Counted from the stretch's first letter, positions 27,401 to 35,982 are shown. The stretch is DNA of 64,000 nucleotides from Clostridium sp. MSJ-8 (GCF_018918325.1 NZ_JAHLQH010000012.1:62001-126000), one strand, 5' to 3'. The notes: generated by a model not told the origin, from the letters alone. Program-made: numbers and translations.

Positions 27401-28054
27401 AAGCTATTAACTCCAGAAGAAAAAGATCGTATATCAAATGGTGAAAATGTAAGAGTTTATCTAGAAGTAGTTGATATTAAGGATAAAGTATCAAAAACAG
27501 ATAAAACATTAATAAATAAAAATATAGATAGTTCTATGCAGATAGGAACTTATTTAGATTTATCATTATTTAAGCAAGTAGGTGCAGATGAACCTAAAAA
27601 GATTACTAATACAAATGGTTCTGTAACAATAAGCTTCAAAGTACCAGAAAACTTAATTAATAATAGTTCTTCTATTAACAGAACATATAAGATAGTAAGA
27701 GTTCATGAAGGTGTTGTATCAATTTTAGATGCTACATTTGATCCAGAAACAGGAAATATTATATTCGAAACAGATGCATTTTCAACTTATGCACTTGTGT
27801 ATACAGATAATGTAAAAGCTGATGTTAAAGATGACAATAAAAATACTAATAAGGACAGTAATACTGGTACACCTATAGCTACTGTAGTAAGTGATAATAA
27901 AACTACATTAGAAAGTAATACACAATCTAATAAGTCTAATGGTATAAAAACAGGCGATACTAATGAAGTTGGAAGCTTATATGCTTTATGTGGAATTTCA
28001 ATGATGGTAATGTTAGTATATGTATATCGTAGAAAATTAAATAAAAACAAATAG
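24473..28054 (+). CDS. Large modular wall-anchored surface protein
   Basis: The 1193-residue protein has a signal peptide (1-29, ending QAEA-like before EEGG), then a beta-rich N-terminal domain (30-255) and one fibronectin type III domain (about 260-355). A Gly/Asn-rich low-complexity region (about 425-560) precedes an Ig-like domain (about 565-650). Two near-identical divergent InlB-type B-repeats (about 722-795 and 799-872) follow, then a PEPTPDPS tandem region, a domain at 955-1110 and a C-terminal sorting region: IKTGD, hydrophobic helix, basic YRRKLNKNK tail. The expected LP of LPxTG is missing. ATG at 24473 with TAGGAG is preferred over GTG at 24464. It likely serves adhesion, under control of the adjacent two-component system. 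Confidence 0.85.
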   Translation: MNKVKKKILAIIVAIAVAIGLFPIKAQAEEGGVQYETIDIDNSSLNGNAIWGASEEFNNDVTLDHYAAFYASSSDRNGGIGGLPIDGKLQVDGKQVSNVPYKLAAGDNESTAYDGNDCIWLYSGNESVTMNLQTIGAYEKIYVLATAGGPGEKNYAKFNVTLNYTEGKPSETTYQLYDWYDMSSVDGVEQYPSVMRIENSNGEYTGSIGAGPILQSATIDVDKTRLLKSITFNLQGLNNGNTIPDNLYCGVFAVTGATPSGAPDKPVATAATDVNRNTPCFTANWKAVEGATSYCLDVATDRNFTKILGSYNNTNVGNVTSYEINSEISADTTYYYRVRAINDKGQSLSSNRIATGLPEWARSAGLTEEEAEYNPETGALIVNKDATLTGPINIPTGESTIISINNNSVITAAQGQPAIKGSGSDIELSITGSGSIKGSDGTNGSDGTPAIDLSEASGTLEISGNTKISGGAGGNAQGDNGNGGNGADAIKGGTKLNIQVSGDSTNTEIKGGNGGAATGNGTGGNGGSGINGNNINAQGGSNISGGTGGSSESGTAGQQGESIEGYISGSIEINGKGVYNETLTVNTSGITNASGEISYRWKRNGEYIDGANGISYTLTDNDIGAIISCEVTCSDKKGSLEQRFEGVIEKETVAKPSGITVDQNGDITGVTSEMEYSTTPDFSDAIPCYGTEITGLESGTYYIRIKETDTTKASEYVSVTVSKPEPTYSVTVKNGSGSGSYKEGDIVTITADSAPKGKEFDSWSVISGGVVLEKSTSSTTKFIMPASSVEIQANYKDIITPEPTYSVTVKNGSGSGSYKKGDVVTITADSAPKGKEFDSWSVVSGRVVLVKSTSSTTTFIMPASNVELKAIYKDIIVPEPTPDPSPEPTPDPSPEPTPDPSPEPTPDPSPEPTPDPSPEPTPDPSPEPTPDPSPKPTPDKPDSGDGSDLGEIKNDTNPDNNEYGANLDNSSSELKDKLLTPEEKDRISNGENVRVYLEVVDIKDKVSKTDKTLINKNIDSSMQIGTYLDLSLFKQVGADEPKKITNTNGSVTISFKVPENLINNSSSINRTYKIVRVHEGVVSILDATFDPETGNIIFETDAFSTYALVYTDNVKADVKDDNKNTNKDSNTGTPIATVVSDNKTTLESNTQSNKSNGIKTGDTNEVGSLYALCGISMMVMLVYVYRRKLNKNK
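26642..27103 (+). repeat. Internal 231-bp tandem duplication
   Basis: Two adjacent copies with a 231-base offset encode the InlB-type repeats (each begins with EPTYSVTVKNGSGSG). DNA identity is high, so the duplication is recent or kept similar by recombination. Confidence 0.8.
27109..27291 (+). repeat. 24-bp tandem repeats encoding PEPTPDPS
   Basis: Seven consecutive 24-bp units encode PEPTPDPS and a diverged unit (PKPTPDKP) ends the array. It forms an extended Pro-rich wall-spanning stalk. Base composition is much more GC-rich than the surroundings. Unit number should vary between strains by slippage. Confidence 0.9.
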
Positions 28055-28066
28055 TTGATTTATTAG

Positions 28067-28108
28067 AAAAATGGCAGATAAATATTAGTGTTTATCTGTC
28101 ATTTTTTT
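28067..28108 (+). terminator. Intrinsic terminator
   Basis: A stem of about 14 bp (28067-28082 with 28091-28105, G-T pairs) and a T run follow the surface-protein gene. Confidence 0.75.
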
Positions 28109-28186
28109 ATTTCTGAAATCCTTGTTAAATTTTTGATATAGGTATAAAATTAAGAATGTCAAAATATGTTGAAAAGAGGGATAAAT

Positions 28187-28867
28187 GTGGAAGACAGTAA
28201 AGTATTATCTGAAGAATCTTCTCATTCTAGTATTAGAGGAGAAGTTGCATTATTAATAGCTGTTATTATTAATAGCTTAGGGGTGGTTTTAATGTTATAT
28301 TCTGGATCGGGAATATCTGCTATATCTAGTGTTCCGTATGCATTTTCAGAAGTATTTAAGAATATATCATTAGGAACATGGACCTATATATTTCAAGGTG
28401 TGTTAGTTATGACTCTAATGATTTTAAGAAAGAAATTTGTACCTGCATATCTTTTTAGTTTTGTGGTAGGTTTTATATTTGGAGAGATGTTAGATGTTCA
28501 TGAACTATGGATAAATGTTTTACCACATACTATTGCATGGCGTATAGTATATTTTATAATTAGTTATTTACTAATAAGTATAGGGATAGCTCTTTCAAAT
28601 AGATGTTGTTTACCTATTATACCAACAGATTTATTTCCACGTGAGTTATCTGATATATTTAATACAGCTTATTCTAAGATAAAGATTGCTTTTGATGTAA
28701 CATGCTTATTAATAACAGCAGGAATGACATTTATTATATTAGGACATTTAGATGGATTAGGAATAGGAACTATCTTGGCAGCTTTTACTATGGGTAAGAT
28801 GATAGGTATAATTGGAGATTGGATGGACAAGCATTATAAGTTTAAATCTTTTATGAGCAAGGAGTAA
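28187..28867 (+). CDS. YczE/YitT-like integral membrane protein
   Basis: The 226-residue protein has about five or six hydrophobic helices and the SLGVVL and GISAISSVPYA signatures of the YczE/YyaS family (NSLGVxxxxxSGxGxSPISSVPY). Function is not established; some members are suspected transporters. GTG at 28187 lies after AGAGGG and is preferred over ATG at 28166, which has no ribosome site. A related domain is fused to a kinase-like domain at 36626. The dehydrogenase gene follows 16 bases later. Confidence 0.7.
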   Translation: MEDSKVLSEESSHSSIRGEVALLIAVIINSLGVVLMLYSGSGISAISSVPYAFSEVFKNISLGTWTYIFQGVLVMTLMILRKKFVPAYLFSFVVGFIFGEMLDVHELWINVLPHTIAWRIVYFIISYLLISIGIALSNRCCLPIIPTDLFPRELSDIFNTAYSKIKIAFDVTCLLITAGMTFIILGHLDGLGIGTILAAFTMGKMIGIIGDWMDKHYKFKSFMSKE

Positions 28868-28883
28868 GAAGTGAGGGAATATA

Positions 28884-29843
28884 ATGAAAGTCGTAATAAC
28901 AGCAAGAGATTATAAAATAGAAGGATGTAATGCAATAGATAACTTAAAAAAAGCAGGACATGAGGTTATAGATTATAGTGAAGAACATTATAGTAACAGT
29001 AGTAGTGAAGAAGAGGTAATTGCTGCAATAGGAGATGCAGATGCAGTTATTGCAGGATTAGAACCATATACAGAATATGTAATTAAGCATTGCAAAAACT
29101 TGAAAATAATTTCTAGAAGAGGGATTGGATATGATAATGTTGATGTATCATATTGTAATAAGAATAACATAACTATAGCTAGAACTGTAGGTGCAGTTGA
29201 AGGTGCTGTGGCAGAACATGTTATGGCATATATTCTATATTATTCTAGGAGAATTGATCTTCAGAACAAGAAGATGCAAGAAGGTAAATGGGACAGAATT
29301 ATGACTTCTGGGGCGAAGAATCATGTATTAGGGCTTGTAGGATTTGGGGGTATAGGTAAGGAAATCGCAAGAAGAGCTATACCTTTTGATATGAAGGTAA
29401 TATATTATTGCCGTAATCCTAGAGATAATTGGCAAGAAGAATATGGTGTGGAATATAAGCCATTAGATGAACTACTTGCAGAAAGTGATTATGTTTCTAT
29501 TAATGTGCCATTAACAGAAGAAACTAGAGGTATGTTTGATGGTGAATTAATAAGCAAGATGAAAGAAGGGAGTTATCTTATTAATATAGCTCGTGGACCT
29601 GTAGTTGATGATAGCTCACTTAAAAGAGCTATAGAGAGTAAGCATTTAGCAGGTGCTGCAATAGATGTTTTTGATAAAGAGCCTTGTATGGATTCAATAT
29701 TAGTTGGAATTGATAATACTATATTAACTCCACATACAGCATCTTATACAAAGGAAAATTTTATATGTATGAATGATATGGCTGCACAAAATGTTATAGA
29801 CTATTTTAATAATTGTCTAAATAAAGATTATAAAGTCATATAA
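28884..29843 (+). CDS. D-2-hydroxyacid dehydrogenase (phosphoglycerate dehydrogenase-like)
   Basis: The 319-residue NAD-dependent enzyme interconverts a 2-hydroxy acid and a 2-oxo acid. It has the nucleotide-binding GLVGFGGIGKEIARR (about 151-165), the catalytic Arg in NIARGPVVD (about 235), Glu in DVFDKEP (about 264) and His in TPHTASYT (about 283). The ACT domain of true serine-pathway enzymes is absent, so the substrate is uncertain. It is coupled to the membrane protein upstream, perhaps linking transport to metabolism of the acid. Confidence 0.82.
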   Translation: MKVVITARDYKIEGCNAIDNLKKAGHEVIDYSEEHYSNSSSEEEVIAAIGDADAVIAGLEPYTEYVIKHCKNLKIISRRGIGYDNVDVSYCNKNNITIARTVGAVEGAVAEHVMAYILYYSRRIDLQNKKMQEGKWDRIMTSGAKNHVLGLVGFGGIGKEIARRAIPFDMKVIYYCRNPRDNWQEEYGVEYKPLDELLAESDYVSINVPLTEETRGMFDGELISKMKEGSYLINIARGPVVDDSSLKRAIESKHLAGAAIDVFDKEPCMDSILVGIDNTILTPHTASYTKENFICMNDMAAQNVIDYFNNCLNKDYKVI

Positions 29844-29954
29844 TATAAATAAAATATTAATTTATGAATAAAAAGAGAATAATATTTAAAAAAACAAAAA
29901 AAGATATATTAATATATAAAAATTACTGATATAATAATCAATAAATAATATGGA

Positions 29955-30082
29955 AAAACAGATTTAGTATAAAGGAATGTGGTGCAAGTCCACGCAGCCC
30001 CCGCTACTGTAAGTATGTTATAATACAAGTCAGATACTTTAGCTATTTCTGATACTGAATTCCTAGGTGGGAGGAATAGAAG
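29955..30082 (+). promoter_or_regulatory. Cobalamin riboswitch
   Basis: The B12-box core is clear: GGTGCAAGTCC (about 29981-29991), GCAGCCCCCGCTACTGTAAG (about 29994-30013) and the CAAGTCAGATAC block (about 30026-30037). A later CCTAGGTGGGAGG (about 30062-30074) fits the kissing-loop region. It controls the following ECF operon by premature termination when adenosylcobalamin is plentiful. Confidence 0.93.
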
Positions 30083-30102
30083 TATAGCTTTGATTGATAT
30101 AG

Positions 30103-30127
30103 AAGGCCCACGTGGGTCTTTTTTTAT
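30103..30127 (+). terminator. Riboswitch-controlled terminator
   Basis: AAGGCCC pairs with GGGTCTT around ACGT, followed by a long T run. It is the expression platform of the cobalamin riboswitch. Confidence 0.85.
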
Positions 30128-30177
30128 TCTTTAGAAAATTATATTTTGTTTATAGGTGCAAATAAGTATCTTAGAAG
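30121..30177 (+). repeat. Post-terminator repeat segment, copy 1
   Basis: TTTTATTCTTTAGAAAATTATA and the following AATAAGTATCTTAGA (about 57 bases in all) recur at 56095-56153 and 60711-60766, each time directly after a hairpin/T-run. Here it forms the leader just before the ECF T gene. Confidence 0.6.
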
Positions 30178-30196
30178 AGGAGGTTATTTTAGAAAG

Positions 30197-31042
30197 ATGT
30201 ATCATGTTCTATCTACATTATGTTTAATTATTTCTATGATGATAGTTACATTTTCTAGTGATAATCCTATGATAGTTCTATCAGCACTTATATGGAGTGT
30301 AGTGTTACTTGTTAGATATAAGGATTATAAGAAGCTTAAGTTAGGTATGCTACTTATGATACCTATGATTTTAGTTACAGGTATAGTAAATATTATTATA
30401 GTGAATGCGGGAAACATAACATTATTCACGATTTTTGGTAAGGCTGTAACTCTTGAGATATTAATGTATATATTGGTGTCTAGCATGAAGCTATTAGTAA
30501 TAATTTATTTGTTTAATATATTAAATAACTTATTAGATACTGATAAGGCTGTTTCTTATTTTAGTAAAAGATGTCCTAGAGTAACATTAATTGTACTTCT
30601 ATCTCTTAAGCTTATACCTAATATGAAGAAAAGAGTACAATCACTTAAGAATACATATATAATTCGAGGAAGTAATCTAGAAGCTTCATCTAAGAAGGAA
30701 AGTATTAAGGCATATGTTCCTATATTGTCTATATTACTAGAAGATTCTCTGGAAAAATCCTTTGATATAGGAGAGAGTGCATATGTTAGAGGATTTGGAA
30801 GTGGCAAGAGAAGTGAGTATGAGAAGAGTAAATTAGTATTTAGAGATTATGTAATTATATTCTATTTTATATTTATTGCAATTATGCACATTACCTTATG
30901 TGTTTTAGGAAAGATAACTTATGATATTTATGGAGGTAATGGTATATTTTCTTTTATAAATGTTTATTCTGTGTTAGAAGCGGCAATAATATTAATTAGT
31001 ATGTTACTAATGATTAGCAATGTAACAACTAAGAAAGGATGA
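30197..31042 (+). CDS. ecfT: ECF transporter transmembrane component T (CbiQ-like)
   Basis: The 281-residue membrane protein couples ATP hydrolysis to the S component. It has about five to six helices and the two coupling-helix signatures: around RGSNLEASS (first Ala-Arg-Gly-like motif) and ESAYVRGFGSGKR (second, usually AMxxRGF). ATG at 30197 is the first proper start. An AGGAGG lies 13 bases before it, which is rather far. A TTG at 30146 would lie within the riboswitch leader and has no ribosome site. The ATPase gene starts directly after the stop. Confidence 0.85.
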   Translation: MYHVLSTLCLIISMMIVTFSSDNPMIVLSALIWSVVLLVRYKDYKKLKLGMLLMIPMILVTGIVNIIIVNAGNITLFTIFGKAVTLEILMYILVSSMKLLVIIYLFNILNNLLDTDKAVSYFSKRCPRVTLIVLLSLKLIPNMKKRVQSLKNTYIIRGSNLEASSKKESIKAYVPILSILLEDSLEKSFDIGESAYVRGFGSGKRSEYEKSKLVFRDYVIIFYFIFIAIMHITLCVLGKITYDIYGGNGIFSFINVYSVLEAAIILISMLLMISNVTTKKG

Positions 31043-31046
31043 TTTG

Positions 31047-32648
31047 GTGGGATATATAGACATAGAGAATCTATCTTATAGCTATAGGATAGGATCTAAT
31101 AAGGTTTTAAATGATATTAACTTATCTATAGATAAGGGCGAGATAGTTCTGATTATGGGTGAGAGTGGTAGTGGCAAGTCATCTTTACTTAGAACGTTAA
31201 CTGGGGCTATTCCTCATTTTTATGGAGGAGAGATAAGTGGAAGAGTTTTGTACGAAGGTAAATCATTAAGTGACATGACTCAGCGAGAGAGAGCTAGTAA
31301 GGTAGCGATGGTATTTCAGTCACCTGAGAGGCAGATTATTATGGATAAGGTACATAAGGAAGTAGCTTTTTCATTAGAGAATATAGCAGTACCAGAGAAT
31401 ACTATAAGAAGAAGAGTATTTGAAGCATTACAGTTCTTGAAGCTATTACCTTATGCGTATAAGGATATAGACAATTTATCTGGTGGTGAGAAGCAGAAGG
31501 TAGTGCTTGCATCAGTTTTAGCTATGAAGACAGATGTAATAATATTAGATGAACCAACTTCTCAGTTAGATCCTCAGAGTAGTGAAGAATTTATTAATTT
31601 ACTTAAGAAGATTAATCAAGAATTAGGTAAAACTATAATAATTGTTGAACAAAAAGTTGATTACATATATGATATAGCGGATAAAATAATACTTTTGAAG
31701 GAAGGAAAGGTTGATTTTATTGGCACTAGACAGGAATTATATAAGAGAAACGATGCAAGGTTCTTGCCTATGTATCTTAAGATAGCTAGACAGTTTCATT
31801 TTACAGATATAAGAGATATAAGAGATATGAGAAGACAATTAGAGATATACCTACAAGATAAGAGAAGAATATCTAATGAATCTAGTAATATTGATATTGA
31901 AGAAAAAGTTATCTTAGATATACATAATATGAATGTTAGGATAGAAAACAAGGATATACTTAAAGATATTAACATTGAATTCTGTGAGGGAAAGATTTAT
32001 AGCATATTAGGTGAAAATGGTGCAGGTAAGAGTACTTTATTGAAGGCTATAATGAATTTGATAAGATATAATGGCACTATTAAACTTAGAGATAAGAAGT
32101 TATCTAAGATTAAATCTTCAGAAATAGCTCATTACATAGGATATGTCTCACAAAATCCTAATGATTATATATCTAAGGATACAGTATATGATGAAGTTAA
32201 GTTTACCTTAGATAACTTTGGAATAGACAATACAACACAAGTTGATGAAGTATTAAAAGAATTAGGAATAGATAACCTTAGAGATAAGAATCCAAGAGAT
32301 ATAAGTGAAGGAGAAAAGGAAAGAGTTGCTATAGCTAGTATTCTAGTTATGAATACGGATATTATACTATTAGATGAACCTAGCAAAGGACTTGATTATG
32401 AAAGTAAGAAGAAGCTTGGAGATATATTAAAGCATCTAAAGGAACAAGGCAGAACTATTATTATGGTTTCTCATGATATAGATTATGTAGCAGAGTATAG
32501 TGACAACATAATACTACTGCTAAATGGTGAGATAATAGACAAAGGTAAAACTCGAGATATATTAAGTGAAGGTATATATTACACATCAACTGTTAATAGG
32601 TTATATAGTGGTGCTTTTACACTTGAGGAGCTGAGTGAGTATGAGTAG
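31047..32648 (+). CDS. ECF transporter fused double ATPase (A1-A2)
   Basis: The 533-residue protein carries two ABC ATPase domains in one chain. Domain 1 has Walker A GESGSGKSSLL (about 34-44), signature LSGGEKQKV and Walker B VIILDEPTSQLDP. Domain 2 (from about 285) has GENGAGKSTLL, a variant signature ISEGEKERV with Glu in place of the first Gly, and IILLDEPSKGLD. The fusion of both ECF ATPases is common in clostridial vitamin transporters. GTG at 31047 has better spacing from AAAGGA than TTG at 31044. Confidence 0.9.
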   Translation: MGYIDIENLSYSYRIGSNKVLNDINLSIDKGEIVLIMGESGSGKSSLLRTLTGAIPHFYGGEISGRVLYEGKSLSDMTQRERASKVAMVFQSPERQIIMDKVHKEVAFSLENIAVPENTIRRRVFEALQFLKLLPYAYKDIDNLSGGEKQKVVLASVLAMKTDVIILDEPTSQLDPQSSEEFINLLKKINQELGKTIIIVEQKVDYIYDIADKIILLKEGKVDFIGTRQELYKRNDARFLPMYLKIARQFHFTDIRDIRDMRRQLEIYLQDKRRISNESSNIDIEEKVILDIHNMNVRIENKDILKDINIEFCEGKIYSILGENGAGKSTLLKAIMNLIRYNGTIKLRDKKLSKIKSSEIAHYIGYVSQNPNDYISKDTVYDEVKFTLDNFGIDNTTQVDEVLKELGIDNLRDKNPRDISEGEKERVAIASILVMNTDIILLDEPSKGLDYESKKKLGDILKHLKEQGRTIIMVSHDIDYVAEYSDNIILLLNGEIIDKGKTRDILSEGIYYTSTVNRLYSGAFTLEELSEYE

Positions 32649-33351
32649 ATACAGAAGATTTTTATATATAATAATTGTTTTAGTACCTCTATTATTACTT
32701 ATGATATTTTCAGGAGATATATCTAATAAGAGCTATTATTCCCTAATTATAACTGCATATATTATATTCTTATTGTTTATGGCTTATATGTACTTTGAAA
32801 AGAGTAAAAAAGGAGTTCAAGAGATAGCAGTAATAGCTACCTTGAGTTCAATATCTGCTATAGGTAGAGTTATATTTGCCCCTATACCTAATGTTCAACC
32901 ATCTACTTTTATTATACTGATATCTGGGCTAGTATTTGGATGGTATGATGGATTCCTTATAGGAGCAACAACAGCCTTTGTATCTAATATATTTTTAGGT
33001 CAAGGACCATGGACACCTTGGCAAATGATTGCATGGGGTATAATAGGTATAATTGGTGGACTTATGAAGAGGAAAAACAAGAAACCCAAGATTGAATATT
33101 TTACAATAATATCATTTGTGTGTGGTATATTGTTTGGATTCATAATGAATATGTGGCATGTTATTGGTTTTCTTAAGGATATAAGTAAAGAAGCAATTTT
33201 ATTAACTTATCTTAATAGTGTATATTATGATGTGTTACATGGTGTGGGAAATGTAATTTTCTCATTAGTATTTTATGAAAGTTTTTATAAGATTTTAAAT
33301 AGATTTTATGCAAGAACTTACTTTAAAGAAGATAATATAAAGGAGAGATAA
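32641..33351 (+). CDS. ECF transporter substrate-binding S component, probable cobalamin type
   Basis: The 236-residue membrane protein has about six to seven helices. Its central block IPNVQPSTFIILISGLVFG and GQGPWTPWQMIAWG is characteristic of S components that sit with cobalamin-regulated ECF genes. The riboswitch upstream and the DUF4430 proteins downstream support a cobalamin or corrinoid substrate. ATG at 32641 follows GAGGAG by 10 bases; a GTG at 32635 is the alternative. The gene overlaps the ATPase gene. Confidence 0.8.
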   Translation: MSRYRRFLYIIIVLVPLLLLMIFSGDISNKSYYSLIITAYIIFLLFMAYMYFEKSKKGVQEIAVIATLSSISAIGRVIFAPIPNVQPSTFIILISGLVFGWYDGFLIGATTAFVSNIFLGQGPWTPWQMIAWGIIGIIGGLMKRKNKKPKIEYFTIISFVCGILFGFIMNMWHVIGFLKDISKEAILLTYLNSVYYDVLHGVGNVIFSLVFYESFYKILNRFYARTYFKEDNIKER

Positions 33352-33353
33352 GG

Positions 33354-35228
33354 ATGGAAAAAAGAATAACTAAAAAAGTTATATCAATTTTAACAATACT
33401 TGTTATGCTACTTGGAATTATGCCTACAAAACCAACATTAGCAAGTGATGTTATGTCAGTTTATGTAAGAGTGGAAGGTGTAAATAGTACTATTGCAGAA
33501 GGTGAAAGTTCAGGTGCAACTGTATATGAAGCATTAACTAATCTTCTAGATAAAAAATCAATTGATTATGTATTAACACAAGGTGCGTATGGTCCATATA
33601 TATCTAGTATAGCAGGATTAACAGAAGCTAGCTTTGGTGGTTATGATGGCTGGATGTATGTTATTAAGAATGGTAGTGTCATAAGTGATTCTATGGATTT
33701 ACAAGATGGATGTGAAGTAACATTTTATTATGGAGCTTATGGTACAACTTATTCACCTAATTCTATAAAGTTTGATCCAGAAGTACCTAAAGCTAATGAA
33801 GAATTTACATTAACAGTTGCTAATTCATCACTTGATTGGACTACTAATCAAGAAGTAGTAACACCATTAAGTGATATTATAGTATCTATTGATGGTCAAA
33901 AATATCTTACTGATGACAAAGGACAGATAAAATTATCTTTAGATAATGGAACACATACTTATGAATTTGTAGATAATAATGATGCAAATACTATTCCAAC
34001 TGTTGTAAAATCAAAAGGAACATTTGTTACAGATGGTGTAAATAAGCCTCAAATTCTATATAGCGATAAAAATTACGACAATACTAATAAAGATAATATA
34101 AGTACTGATTTAGATGAATACATTAAAAACACAACTTCATATATGGTAAGTAACAAAGTTAGCCAATGGGGTGCATATTCACTATACAAACAATCTACTA
34201 AAGCTACTGAAGGATTCCTAGATTCACTAAAAGAAAATATAAGCTATGGTGTTAGTGATATGAGTGGAACAGAATTAGAAAGTGCTATTATAGGCTTAGC
34301 TTCATTAGGATATTCTCCATATAATTTTGAAGGAGTAGATTTAGTAAGTGAGTTATATAATAGAGATATTAATAAGTTCGTGAACAATGAAGCGATATTT
34401 GCTCTTTTAGTATACAGAGCAGTAAACCTACAAGGTGATTACAAGATAACTGAAGCTGATATGGTAAACAAGATATTAGATGGATATGACAACGGTGGAT
34501 GGTCTTGGAATGGAGTTGGTTCAGATCCTGATATGACAGGAGCAGCTATAAATGCATTAGCTCCATATTATAATGGCAAAACTTTAGATGGAGTAGATAA
34601 TACAGAAATAAAGAATAAAGTTAATGGTTCAGTAGAATTATTAAAAAATGCACAATTAGAAGATGGTAATATAGGTGGTACTTATGGAGCATCTAGTGAA
34701 ACTAATGCTTTTGTAATATTAGGACTTGTATCTATAGGAATAGATCCAAATGGTACAGAATTTACTAAGGATAATGGAAGCTTATTAACTGCATTATTAT
34801 CTTATAGCGGAGATAATGGAGCATTTAATCATAATGATTCACTTAAGAATAATATGTATGCTACTGAAAATGTATATAGAGCATTAATAGCATTAAAAGA
34901 TTTCTATAATAACGGTGTGGCTGATTATTATACTTCAAACCTTAAGTTAACTAAAGACGAAGATAATTCTTCTGATATAGATGATTCTAATAAAGATAAT
35001 TCAAATGATAATTCTGGTGTAAACAATAGTATTACATCAAACAATGATAAGAACAATCAAGGAAATTCTACCTTAAGTGGAGATAATAAGACTGCGGTAG
35101 CATCTCAAAATAAAACAGGTGATAATAATAATATGTATATTTTATTACTTATATGTACAACAGCTGTAGTTATAATGGCTAATGCAATAGGCAATAAAAG
35201 AGAAGGATTAAATAATGAAGCTAAATAA
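33354..35228 (+). CDS. Wall-anchored DUF4430 / prenyltransferase-like protein, putative corrinoid-capture protein
   Basis: The 624-residue protein has a signal peptide (1-31) and a DUF4430 domain (about 35-125, with GGYDGWMYVIKNG and DGCEVTFYYG). A beta linker domain (130-225) follows, then alpha/alpha repeats of the prenyltransferase/squalene-cyclase type (about 255-530, with GGWSWNGVGSDPDMTGAAI and ETNAFVILGLVSIGID). The end has a low-complexity Asn/Asp/Ser linker and NKTGD, a hydrophobic helix and a short basic tail. Animal intrinsic factor and transcobalamin consist of the same two folds, and the operon is B12-regulated. Surface corrinoid binding is therefore a strong inference. AAGGAGAGATAAGG precedes the ATG. 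Confidence 0.82.
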   Translation: MEKRITKKVISILTILVMLLGIMPTKPTLASDVMSVYVRVEGVNSTIAEGESSGATVYEALTNLLDKKSIDYVLTQGAYGPYISSIAGLTEASFGGYDGWMYVIKNGSVISDSMDLQDGCEVTFYYGAYGTTYSPNSIKFDPEVPKANEEFTLTVANSSLDWTTNQEVVTPLSDIIVSIDGQKYLTDDKGQIKLSLDNGTHTYEFVDNNDANTIPTVVKSKGTFVTDGVNKPQILYSDKNYDNTNKDNISTDLDEYIKNTTSYMVSNKVSQWGAYSLYKQSTKATEGFLDSLKENISYGVSDMSGTELESAIIGLASLGYSPYNFEGVDLVSELYNRDINKFVNNEAIFALLVYRAVNLQGDYKITEADMVNKILDGYDNGGWSWNGVGSDPDMTGAAINALAPYYNGKTLDGVDNTEIKNKVNGSVELLKNAQLEDGNIGGTYGASSETNAFVILGLVSIGIDPNGTEFTKDNGSLLTALLSYSGDNGAFNHNDSLKNNMYATENVYRALIALKDFYNNGVADYYTSNLKLTKDEDNSSDIDDSNKDNSNDNSGVNNSITSNNDKNNQGNSTLSGDNKTAVASQNKTGDNNNMYILLLICTTAVVIMANAIGNKREGLNNEAK

Positions 35229-35982
35229 GAAAAAGTTAATTATTTTAATAGGTGTATTAATAGTTTCTGCAAGCTTAATTTATGGAGCTAATTATTTAAG
35301 AGCTTCTATAACTAATAGTTCTAATAATAAAGTAGCCTCTAATGTTGATGATAATGAGAAAAGTAAAGCAGAAATCAAAGATAGCAAAAACAAAGATAAT
35401 AAGGAATCTGTAGAAAAAAAGGAGAATACCGAAGATTCTTCAACGGAAAGTAGTAACCCTAAAGAAAATTCTACAGAAAATAGTAACACTAATGACAAGC
35501 ATAAAGCTAGTAGTAATACAGAGAATAATTCATCAGTTAATATAAACCAAAATCAAAATTCTACTTCTAGTAATGATAACAATAATAAAAACACAGAAAC
35601 AAAGAATGAAGATAAAAATGTAAATACTGTTGAGCCAAGCATTGCACCAGTTGAAGAAAAAAAGAGTCCTGCTATAAGTATGCAGATAATAGATGAAGCA
35701 AGTAATTCTTTTGCTCCAAAGAATTACACACTAGAATTTACAAAAGGGGAATCATTTAATGATATAATGAAAAGATTCTTACCTAAGTATGCTACAGACT
35801 ATAAGATGATAGATGGATATTTATCTAAGCTTTTTGGATTAAAAGAAAGAGATGCTGGTATAAACAGTGGATGGATATTCTATGTTAATGGTGTTAAAAG
35901 TCCAGTAGGAATGAAGGACACATACTTGAATGATGGAGATAGTGTTATTTGGAAGTATGTAGTAGATGGAGTTAATAATTAA
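35215..35982 (+). CDS. Membrane-anchored DUF4430 protein
   Basis: The 255-residue protein has an N-terminal membrane helix (about 7-28, no lipobox and no clear cleavage site), a long low-complexity spacer rich in Asn, Ser, Lys and Glu (30-150), and one DUF4430 domain (about 155-253). The domain contains GESFNDIMKRF, INSGWIFYVNGVKSP and NDGDSVIWKYV. The start overlaps the previous stop by 14 bases. The spacer would hold the domain away from the membrane. It may hand the ligand from the wall protein to the ECF S component; this is inferred from order and shared domain. Confidence 0.82.
   Translation: MKLNKKKLIILIGVLIVSASLIYGANYLRASITNSSNNKVASNVDDNEKSKAEIKDSKNKDNKESVEKKENTEDSSTESSNPKENSTENSNTNDKHKASSNTENNSSVNINQNQNSTSSNDNNNKNTETKNEDKNVNTVEPSIAPVEEKKSPAISMQIIDEASNSFAPKNYTLEFTKGESFNDIMKRFLPKYATDYKMIDGYLSKLFGLKERDAGINSGWIFYVNGVKSPVGMKDTYLNDGDSVIWKYVVDGVNN

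Noticed and set aside
27085-27402. Open frames on the minus strand across the PEPTPDPS array
   Set aside because: They are shadows of a 24-bp repeat that lacks stops in several frames; no ribosome site and composition is only G, S, V, L.
30146-30196. TTG start at 30146 for the ECF T gene
   Set aside because: It lies in the repeated segment after the riboswitch terminator and has no ribosome site; ATG 30197 is more plausible.
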